Origin: Bacillota bacterium
GTDB lineage: Bacteria > Bacillota > Clostridia > Peptostreptococcales > Anaerovoracaceae
Assembly: GCA_017386805.1 (NCBI GenBank)
Contig: JAFOGM010000242.1
Location: 1 to 11,219, forward strand
Direction of reading: 5' to 3'
Length of the DNA: 11,219 nt
Positions 1 through 5,482 of this stretch are shown here, piece by piece. How positions within the stretch are numbered: the first letter of the stretch is position 1; the number at the start of each line of letters is the position of its first letter. Under the pieces are notes generated by a model. It saw only the letters and a program-made list of their open reading frames with translations, was not told where the DNA came from and did no database searches. The position numbers were made by a program, and so were the translations under genes.

Positions 1-436
1 CTTCCCCGCTGAGTTGTTCAAAGAAGAACAACGCCATGCCGAAGAAAGCAGCGACAACAACAATGATGTCCGCCTTTTTTACCTTCTGGTGCAGGAACAG
101 GGCACTGATGATCAGGATCCACACGGGGGACATATACTGGATCACGATGGCATTGGCCGCCGTAGTCAGCTTATTGGAGGCCACGAACAGTGTCAGGGTG
201 ATTGCCATGAAAAACGCCTGAAGAAAAGCTTTCTTCTCAAACCGGAACCTCCACCCCTTCTTTTTGATAAAAATCAACATCATTATGGTAGCAATGATCC
301 CGCGTCCGCCGGAAATCGCCAGTGACGGCCAGGGAACGGACTTGATCAGGAGTCCTCCGGTACTGAACAGAAGCGATGACAGAACCACCTGAACCAGCGC
401 CATATTTTTCTTTTTATGTAATTCCTGTTCGTTCAT
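1..436 (-). CDS. DMT-superfamily (EamA-type) membrane transporter, N-terminal part
   Basis: The frame starts at the ATG whose complement is 434-436 and stays open to the window edge, giving 145 residues and no stop, so the C-terminal half lies outside. The protein begins MNEQELHKKKNM. Hydrophobic spans follow at about residues 12-30, 40-55, 70-85, 95-115 and 122-140, with short basic loops between them, for example IKKKGWRFRFEKK. The small residues in the first span (SSLLFSTGGLLIKS) and the segment with TTAANAIVIQYMSPVW are typical of EamA domains. Known family members export amino acids, metabolites or drugs from the cytoplasm; the substrate cannot be told here. A GAGG ribosome binding site lies 7 nt upstream and touches the end of the groEL terminator, so expression may depend on readthrough from groESL. 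The family call is confident, the function is open. Confidence 0.85.
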   Translation of the reverse strand, partial: MNEQELHKKKNMALVQVVLSSLLFSTGGLLIKSVPWPSLAISGGRGIIATIMMLIFIKKKGWRFRFEKKAFLQAFFMAITLTLFVASNKLTTAANAIVIQYMSPVWILIISALFLHQKVKKADIIVVVAAFFGMALFFFEQLSGE

Positions 437-447
437 AATCTTACCTC

Positions 448-475
448 AAAAAAGCTCCGATTTCTCGGAGCTTTT
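448..475 (-). terminator. Intrinsic terminator of groES-groEL
   Basis: A 7-bp perfect stem, GCTCCGA (454-460) with TCGGAGC (465-471), closes a four-base loop that reads GAAA on the minus strand. On that strand it is followed by six T (complement of 448-453). It lies 23 nt beyond the groEL stop. The T run ends directly beside the ribosome binding site of the transporter gene. Confidence 0.88.
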
Positions 476-498
476 CTATTTCGTATTCAGCGTATGGC

Positions 499-2127
499 TT
501 ACATCATACCCATGCCGCCGCCCATGCCGCCCATGGGCATAGCCGGTTCATCGGACTTTGCTTCTACGATGCAGCCTTCGGTGGTCAGCAGCATTGCGGA
601 AGCGGATGCAGCGTTCTGCAGAGCAGATCTGGTAACCTTAGCCGGGTCAACGATACCAGCCTTGATCATGTCAACGTACTGTTCGGTAGCAGCGTTGAAG
701 CCGATGCCCTTCTTGGAGGACTTCACCTTAGCAACGATGACGGAACCTTCCAGACCAGCGTTTTCAGCGATCTGACGAACCGGTTCTTCCAGTGCTCTTT
801 CGATGATAGCAGCACCGGTCTTCATGTCGCCGGACAGGGTCTTCACGTACTTGGAAACTGCGGGCAGAGCATTGATCAGCGCAGTACCGCCGCCAGGTAC
901 GATACCTTCTTCCACAGCAGCTCTGGTAGCGTTCAGTGCGTCTTCGATTCTCAGCTTTCTTTCCTTCAGTTCGGTTTCAGTAGCAGCACCAACCTGAACC
1001 ACAGCTACACCGCCAGCCAGCTTCGCCAGTCTTTCCTGCAGCTTTTCTCTGTCGAAGTCAGAAGTGGTTTCTGCAATCTGAGCCTTGATCTGGTGTACGC
1101 GAGCAGCGATTTCTTCTGCATCACCGAAGCCATCAACGATCACGGTAGCGTCCTTGGAAACCTTAACGGTGTTTGCACGACCCAGCATGTCAACAGTAGC
1201 TTCCTTCAGGGAGTAGCCCAGTTCTTCGGAGATCACAACACCGCCGGTCAGGATCGCAATGTCCTTCAGCATTTCCTTTCTTCTGTCGCCGAAGCCAGGA
1301 GCCTTAACAACAACACAATCGAAGGTACCGCGCAGCTTGTTTACGATGATGGTGGACAGAGCTTCGCCTTCCATATCTTCGCAGATGATCAGCAGCTTCT
1401 TACCCATCTGAACGATCTGTTCCAGAACGGGCAGGATGTCCTGAATGTTGGAGATCTTCTTGTCGGTGATCAGGACGAAGGGATCGTTCATAACAGCTTC
1501 CATCTTTTCGGTGTCAGTTACCATGTAAGCGGAAACGTAACCTCTGTCGAACTGCATACCTTCCACAACGTCCAGAGTGGTACCCATGGACTTGGATTCT
1601 TCCACGGTGATAACGCCTTCGTTACCTACCTTTTCCATAGCTTCTGCGATCAGCGCACCGATTTCTTCGTCAGCAGCGGATACGGAAGCAACCTGTGCGA
1701 TGGCTTCCTTGGATTCCACCTTTACAGCGTTCTTCTTGATTTCTTCCACAGCCACGTCAACTGCGCCCTGGATACCCTTCTTCAATACCATGGGGTTCGC
1801 ACCTGCAGCTACGTTCTTGAAACCTTCGCGGATGATGCTCTGTGCAAGCAGGGTTGCGGTGGTGGTACCGTCACCAGCTACGTCGTTGGTCTTGGTAGCA
1901 ACTTCCTTTACCAGCTGTGCGCCCATGTTTTCATAAGCATCTTCCAGTTCGATTTCCTTAGCGATGGTAACACCATCGTTGGTGATCAGCGGAGCACCGA
2001 ACTTCTTTTCGATCAGCACGTTTCTGCCCTTGGGGCCCAGAGTGATCTTAACGGTGTTCGCCAGCTGATCTACGCCGGCCTGTAATTTTCTTCTGGCGTC
2101 TTCGCCATAGTTGATTTCCTTAGCCAT
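499..2127 (-). CDS. groEL: 60-kDa chaperonin GroEL
   Basis: This is the large subunit of the cytoplasmic chaperonin, which folds proteins in an ATP-driven double-ring cage capped by GroES. The frame gives 542 residues, normal for the family. It starts MAKEINYGEDARRKL and ends in the Gly/Met-rich tail (GGMGGGMGMM). The ATP-site motif GDGTTT is at residues 85-90, with the expected Asp86. The family segments PGFGDRRKEML and EEGIVPGGGTAL are present. I chose the ATG at 2127. The frame can be opened three codons earlier at a TTG, but the conserved N-terminus starts at MAKE and a purine-rich GGAAAGAGG lies upstream of the ATG. The gene follows groES by 21 nt and shares its CIRCE-controlled promoter, so heat induction through HrcA is expected. 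Confidence 0.99.
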   Translation of the reverse strand: MAKEINYGEDARRKLQAGVDQLANTVKITLGPKGRNVLIEKKFGAPLITNDGVTIAKEIELEDAYENMGAQLVKEVATKTNDVAGDGTTTATLLAQSIIREGFKNVAAGANPMVLKKGIQGAVDVAVEEIKKNAVKVESKEAIAQVASVSAADEEIGALIAEAMEKVGNEGVITVEESKSMGTTLDVVEGMQFDRGYVSAYMVTDTEKMEAVMNDPFVLITDKKISNIQDILPVLEQIVQMGKKLLIICEDMEGEALSTIIVNKLRGTFDCVVVKAPGFGDRRKEMLKDIAILTGGVVISEELGYSLKEATVDMLGRANTVKVSKDATVIVDGFGDAEEIAARVHQIKAQIAETTSDFDREKLQERLAKLAGGVAVVQVGAATETELKERKLRIEDALNATRAAVEEGIVPGGGTALINALPAVSKYVKTLSGDMKTGAAIIERALEEPVRQIAENAGLEGSVIVAKVKSSKKGIGFNAATEQYVDMIKAGIVDPAKVTRSALQNAASASAMLLTTEGCIVEAKSDEPAMPMGGMGGGMGMM

Positions 2128-2148
2128 GTCTCTCAATCCTCTTTCCTT

Positions 2149-2421
2149 TTATTTTACAACTGCCAGAATGTCCTTCTGGGAAATGATCAGATATTCTTCG
2201 CCTTCGTGCTTGATTTCAGTACCAGCGTACTTCGCGAAAATAACCTTATCGCCAACTTCTACTTCCATCTTGTGTTCTTCGGTTCCAGGACCTACAGCCA
2301 GAACTTCAGCCACCTGAGGCTGTTCCTTCGCGGTGCTGGTCAGGACGATACCGCCCTTGGTGGTTTCTTCTGCTTCCATTCTCTTCAGAACAACTCTGTC
2401 AGCTAACGGTCTGATATTCAT
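2149..2421 (-). CDS. groES: 10-kDa co-chaperonin GroES
   Basis: GroES forms the seven-subunit lid on GroEL. The protein has 90 residues and starts MNIRPLADRVVLKR, a nearly invariant opening. The mobile loop that contacts GroEL lies at about residues 18-35 and contains KGGIVLTS. The roof and core segments include VLAVGPG and VGDKVIFAKYAGTE, and the end is ILAVVK. The ATG at 2421 has an AAAGGAG site (complement of 2430-2436) 8 nt upstream. A longer reading from an alternative start nine codons earlier is rejected because it would include this ribosome binding site. It is the first gene of the groES-groEL operon, with promoter and CIRCE operator directly upstream. Confidence 0.99.
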   Translation of the reverse strand: MNIRPLADRVVLKRMEAEETTKGGIVLTSTAKEQPQVAEVLAVGPGTEEHKMEVEVGDKVIFAKYAGTEIKHEGEEYLIISQKDILAVVK

Positions 2422-2481
2422 ACTTTGTTCTCCTTTCAAACAAATCATTATTTACATTCGATAGGGGCTTGTCGCCCGTTA

Positions 2482-2508
2482 TTAGCACTCTTAACATTCG
2501 AGTGCTAA
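2482..2508 (-). promoter_or_regulatory. CIRCE operator (HrcA binding site)
   Basis: The sequence is TTAGCACTC-N9-GAGTGCTAA, an exact match to the CIRCE consensus in both arms and in spacer length. It lies just after the expected transcription start and about 60 nt before the groES ATG. In Bacillota the HrcA repressor binds this site and releases groESL on heat stress. hrcA itself is not in the window. Confidence 0.97.
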
Positions 2509-2518
2509 GCACTTCTCT

Positions 2519-2546
2519 ACTATATCATACTGGATGATGATGTCAA
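2519..2546 (-). promoter_or_regulatory. Sigma-A promoter of groES-groEL
   Basis: On the minus strand a perfect -35 TTGACA (complement of 2541-2546) is followed after 16 nt by TATAGT (complement of 2519-2524). The predicted start, near 2512, falls immediately before the CIRCE element, the usual arrangement for HrcA-controlled groESL. Confidence 0.85.
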
Positions 2547-2578
2547 TAGTCTTCACTAAAAATCCATAATAAATCCAG

Positions 2579-3397
2579 TTATTTCAGTCCTTTGACCTCC
2601 ACGTGGACCGCGTTCACATGGAAAGCAGTCATTCGTTCGGTTTCCTTTAAAATGTGAGCCTGCATCTTGCGGGCCGTTTCGATCAAGGGTACACCATACT
2701 CCATGTACACCTGGACCCACAGAGTCAATTCATCGGCGTCGTTATTCTGGATGTGGACCTTGGTCACATCGGCAACCCCTTCGGTATCCTCGCCCACCTG
2801 CTCCGCAATGTCGCAGATGACCTGGTCCCCGATACTGAATTCCCCGATGTAGCTGTACGTAGGACGAACCACCGTCTTTTCCCCGTCCTGCTTATCCGCA
2901 TTGGCCTTGGATCCAAAACCGCGGAACATGCGAATGGGATACATCATATACCCGGAGAACTGCCGCTTTACCTGCATGGTAGGGACAGGAATGATGTGGC
3001 GGCCCAGATCGTGACGCTGGTGATGAGCCATCTTCCGTTCTTCTTCCGTCGTGATGTCTTCAATATATATGATGTTTTCCGGCTCCGGAAGACCGAGACG
3101 TTTACAAATCTTCTGGATCATTTCCACGGAGGTCCCTAAAACCAGCATTTTTTCAGGATTCATGGTCTCGATGGCGTCGGCCACCTGTCGGCAATGTTCT
3201 TCGTCGTTGAACAGCGCCGTTTTCACCGCACCGATCTTCGTCGCCTGACGCTTGGCCGATTTCCCGGCAACCACACGGCTGTCGCAAATAAACAGGCCGT
3301 CGTCGATGATGGCATCGAAGTCACGCTCGCGGCAGAGCGTGATTGCCTGATAACTTTTTCCCGTTCCGCTTTTTCCCGATAATCCGTAAATCTCCAT
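2579..3397 (-). CDS. P-loop NTPase-like protein with C-terminal Asp23/Gls24-like domain
   Basis: The protein has 272 residues from the ATG at 3397. The N-terminal part opens MEIYGLSGKSGTGKS, with a Walker A motif GKSGTGKS at 8-15. A possible Walker B or metal-binding stretch, DAIIDDGLFI, is at 28-37. A small alpha/beta NTPase-like region continues to about 115, with VLGTS at 86-90. A basic linker (about 120-180) has MAHHQRHDLGRH and MYPIRMFRGFGSK. Residues 181-270 resemble the Asp23/Gls24 (DUF322) fold: EFSIGDQVICDIAEQVGED, a central strand with WVQVYMEYGVPLIETARKMQ, and a final strand VNAVHVEVKG. There is no signal peptide or membrane span. A GTG four codons earlier is possible, but AAAGGGTGA is better placed for the ATG. 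The gene ends 32 nt before the groES -35 box without a terminator hairpin, so some readthrough into groESL is likely. Function unknown; the domain calls come from motif reading only. Confidence 0.8.
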   Translation of the reverse strand: MEIYGLSGKSGTGKSYQAITLCRERDFDAIIDDGLFICDSRVVAGKSAKRQATKIGAVKTALFNDEEHCRQVADAIETMNPEKMLVLGTSVEMIQKICKRLGLPEPENIIYIEDITTEEERKMAHHQRHDLGRHIIPVPTMQVKRQFSGYMMYPIRMFRGFGSKANADKQDGEKTVVRPTYSYIGEFSIGDQVICDIAEQVGEDTEGVADVTKVHIQNNDADELTLWVQVYMEYGVPLIETARKMQAHILKETERMTAFHVNAVHVEVKGLK

Positions 3398-3467
3398 ACG
3401 TTGATTCACCCTTTCTTCCGCCGTATTCCTCCACTTTGGAAAGCAATTTCATTCTTCACAATTTCTC

Positions 3468-3496
3468 TTGTTATTTTAAACGGATGATGCTATAAT
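3468..3496 (+). promoter_or_regulatory. Extended -10 promoter of the ferredoxin gene
   Basis: TTGTTA (3468-3473), a 17-nt spacer and a perfect TATAAT (3491-3496) preceded by TGC, an extended -10. The predicted start is near 3503, leaving a leader of about 37 nt. An AAGGAGGT ribosome binding site (3526-3533) sits 6 nt before the ATG, which predicts strong expression. Confidence 0.85.
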
Positions 3497-3539
3497 GATG
3501 TTGCTTGTTTAAAACACCATAATTTAAGGAGGTAACACT

Positions 3540-3710
3540 ATGGCTTATGTAATTAAGGATACTTGCATCAGCTGCGGAGCTTGCGCTGCTGAATGTCCGG
3601 TTGGCGCTATCGCTGAAGGTGACGGTCAGTACGTGATCGACGCTGGTAAGTGCATCGACTGCGGTTCTTGCGCAGGCGCTTGCCCGGTTGGCGCTCCCTG
3701 TGAAGGTTAA
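3540..3710 (+). CDS. 2[4Fe-4S] ferredoxin, clostridial type
   Basis: This small cytoplasmic electron carrier has 56 residues, starting MAYVIKDTC. It holds two Cx2Cx2Cx3CP clusters: Cys9, 12, 15 and 19, then Cys38, 41, 44 and 48, each followed by PVGA. Each [4Fe-4S] cluster is expected to use three cysteines of one motif and the last cysteine of the other, the usual pattern of the family. The halves are internally similar, as in other bacterial 8Fe ferredoxins. A ninth cysteine, Cys54, lies in the tail (GAPCEG). Likely partners are oxidoreductases of fermentative metabolism such as pyruvate:ferredoxin oxidoreductase or hydrogenase, but none is encoded here. The gene is a single-gene unit with strong promoter, ribosome binding site and terminator. 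It is short enough to be missed by ORF cut-offs of 60 residues. Confidence 0.97.
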   Translation: MAYVIKDTCISCGACAAECPVGAIAEGDGQYVIDAGKCIDCGSCAGACPVGAPCEG

Positions 3711-3747
3711 TTTACAGGTCCCACTGGTCCAGATGAAATAGGACATA

Positions 3748-3782
3748 AATAACCGTTTCAGTGATGAAACGGTTATTTTTTT
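3748..3782 (+). terminator. Strong intrinsic terminator after ferredoxin
   Basis: A 13-bp perfect stem pairs 3748-3760 with 3765-3777 around the loop GTGA (3761-3764), and T runs to 3782. It sits between two convergent genes, ferredoxin and rex. Read on the minus strand it has a poorer T tract (TTATTTATG), so it may stop rex transcripts less well. Confidence 0.93.
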
Positions 3783-3799
3783 ACCTTAATTTCAATTGT

Positions 3800-4435
3800 T
3801 TACTCATCCTTGTGGTTGATGTTGTATGCCAGAGACTGTAAGCTGTCGCTGAGATGAACATTTTCCAGCGCCACTTCTTCGCTGACATCCAGATCCACTG
3901 CAGCAAAGTTCCAGATTCCCTTGACCTTACCCATAACCAATTTGTCAGCCACTTCCTGTGCGCTTCCCTTGTTGGTGCAGATGATACCGATGTCGATCTG
4001 GTTCTGTTCCAAATACTCATCCAGGACACTGTAATCCATGACTTCGATGTCGTTGATGGACAGGCCTACCAGGCGGGGGTTGATGTCGAACATCCCGCAG
4101 ACAATGAAGCCCGCTTTATAATAATGGGTGTAGTTGGCCAGAGCCTGACCCAAGTTACCACAGCCCACAATAATCATTTTATAATCTTTGTCCAGACCCA
4201 GGATCTTGCTGATTTCTGCATGCAGTGCCTTCACGTTATATCCGTAGCCCTGCTGACCGAAACCACCGAAGTTGTTCAGGTCCTGACGGATCTGAGAAGC
4301 CGTGTAACCGATCAGGTTACTCAGTTCATTGGAAGAAATACGATCTACGTCTTTCTTCATCAGATCTTCCAGGTATCTTCGATATCTGGGCAGTCGCTTG
4401 ATGACCGCCTTTGAAATCTTTCCAGTTTCTTTCAT
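3800..4435 (-). CDS. rex: Redox-sensing transcriptional repressor Rex
   Basis: Rex senses the NADH/NAD+ ratio and represses fermentation and respiration genes when NADH is low. The protein has 211 residues, the usual length. The winged-helix DNA-binding domain covers about 1-80 and contains SSNELSNLIGYTASQIRQDL, with the recognition helix near 47-53, then the conserved glycine-rich FGGFGQQGYGY. The Rossmann domain shows GCGNLGQAL at 91-99 and FDINP at 107-111. WNFAAVDLDV lies near 175-184. The C-terminal helix that swaps between subunits holds LSDSLQSLAY. rex follows the hydrolase gene by 9 nt, and its weak AGGG ribosome binding site overlaps that gene's stop codon, so the two are probably cotranscribed and coupled. 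I found no convincing Rex operator near the ferredoxin or hydrolase promoters. Confidence 0.97.
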   Translation of the reverse strand: MKETGKISKAVIKRLPRYRRYLEDLMKKDVDRISSNELSNLIGYTASQIRQDLNNFGGFGQQGYGYNVKALHAEISKILGLDKDYKMIIVGCGNLGQALANYTHYYKAGFIVCGMFDINPRLVGLSINDIEVMDYSVLDEYLEQNQIDIGIICTNKGSAQEVADKLVMGKVKGIWNFAAVDLDVSEEVALENVHLSDSLQSLAYNINHKDE

Positions 4436-4444
4436 AAATACGCC

Positions 4445-5305
4445 CTACTTTTTGTTGATGTGTTGTTGTTTTTGTTTTTCCAGACTGTTGAATCGTTCAA
4501 CGCCCTGCTCAGACATGGACTCAATGAAGTCTAATGCGACCTGATTGAATTCCTGCCATTTCTGGATGTTACATACGTGACCGCACTTTTTCAGCACCTT
4601 CAGCTTACATCCCTTTAAACTTCTGATTTTATCTTTGACTCCGCGGATAAACGTATGGTCCTCTTTCCCCATAACGATCAGCAGATTTCCCTTCAGTTCT
4701 CCCAAACGCTTTACATCTTTCAATGCATCGATATCGTTCACCAAAAGATTGAACCAGGCCATGAACTCTCTGCGTCCCAAAGCCTTACCACTTTTCATAA
4801 AGAACTTTCGTGACTTTTGATGGGCCCGAAGAGGAAGCAAAATCCCGCTCAGAATGTTCATTAAAATCATATAAGGAACGCATCCACGGATCTTATTGCA
4901 AACCTGAAGAAGTCCTCGCCAAAATGCGTGGATCCCCAGGACCGCGCCGCTTAACACGGCCCCCTGGACCACTTCCGGATGTTTGCTCAGGATTCCGGCA
5001 AACACCAGCGTTCCCAGGGAAACACAGACGAATGTCGCCTTTTCGATCTTGTGTTCTTTCAACACGTCCACGATCATATCCGCAAGTTCTTCGAACTTCC
5101 TGATCCCCAGTTCTGCGATCCCCTTTGTGGACTTTCCATGACCAGGAAGATCCAGAATCAGCAGATTGTTCTTTTCACGAAAGGCTTCCACCTGACGCTT
5201 CCACATCCTTGTGTCACCGCCAAAGCCATGCAGGAGGACCAGCCAATTGCTGTTTTCATCTTTTACATATTTTTCAACATATAGCTGTTGCAAACTTGTT
5301 CCCAT
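4445..5305 (-). CDS. Alpha/beta-fold hydrolase
   Basis: The protein has 286 residues and an alpha/beta hydrolase layout. HGFGG at 26-30 is the oxyanion-hole motif and LDLPGHGKS at 51-59 is the usual following strand and turn. The nucleophile elbow is at 94-98 with Ser96, the acid is probably Asp216 (GKEDHTF) and the base His243 (KCGHVCN), so the triad looks complete. The elbow reads C-V-S-L-G, so the first glycine of G-x-S-x-G is replaced by cysteine. A cap region at about 120-190 is rich in hydrophobic and basic residues. The tail after 265 is polar and Gln/Lys-rich. No signal peptide is seen. The ribosome binding site AAAGGAA directly abuts the ATG at 5305, unusually close, and a TTG at codon 5 is a weaker alternative. 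Substrate unknown. It heads a two-gene unit with rex. Confidence 0.88.
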   Translation of the reverse strand: MGTSLQQLYVEKYVKDENSNWLVLLHGFGGDTRMWKRQVEAFREKNNLLILDLPGHGKSTKGIAELGIRKFEELADMIVDVLKEHKIEKATFVCVSLGTLVFAGILSKHPEVVQGAVLSGAVLGIHAFWRGLLQVCNKIRGCVPYMILMNILSGILLPLRAHQKSRKFFMKSGKALGRREFMAWFNLLVNDIDALKDVKRLGELKGNLLIVMGKEDHTFIRGVKDKIRSLKGCKLKVLKKCGHVCNIQKWQEFNQVALDFIESMSEQGVERFNSLEKQKQQHINKK

Positions 5306-5367
5306 TTCCTTTTCTGCAATAAAAAAGCCCTGACAAAACCTTCAAAAATAAAGTTTCAGTCCATTAA

Positions 5368-5396
5368 ATTATACTATTCTGGTACTGGATATGCAA
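5368..5396 (-). promoter_or_regulatory. Sigma-A promoter of the hydrolase-rex unit
   Basis: On the minus strand TTGCAT (complement of 5391-5396) is followed after 17 nt by a perfect TATAAT (complement of 5368-5373). This leaves a leader of about 55 nt before the hydrolase ATG. The promoter is back-to-back with the ABC-F gene promoter, about 40 bp away. Confidence 0.78.
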
Positions 5397-5411
5397 GAAG
5401 AAAAATGTTAC

Positions 5412-5417
5412 TATAAT
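5412..5417 (+). promoter_or_regulatory. Likely -10 box of the ABC-F gene
   Basis: A perfect TATAAT lies 66 nt before the ABC-F ATG. No good -35 is found at 17 nt (the sequence there reads ATATGC), so an activator or a different spacing may be involved. An inverted repeat, ATAACG-N9-CGTTAT (5416-5436), overlaps its end. Confidence 0.5.
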
Positions 5418-5482
5418 AACGTATGCATGGCGTTATGCGCCCTGTATGATTCATTTTGCTAATATTATGGAGGAATCCAAAT

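Noticed and set aside
1093..2085. A 330-codon open frame on the plus strand opposite groEL
   Set aside because: It lies wholly antisense to a conserved gene, has no ribosome binding site, and its composition is what reversed groEL codons would give.
3454..3473. TTCACAA followed by TTGTTA near the ferredoxin -35 as a Rex site
   Set aside because: The half-sites point outward instead of inward, so the arrangement does not form the known Rex dyad.
3471..3746. A 91-codon open frame opposite the ferredoxin gene
   Set aside because: It covers the ferredoxin gene, its promoter and its ribosome binding site, has no ribosome binding site of its own, and is Ser/Ala-rich as expected for reversed ferredoxin codons.
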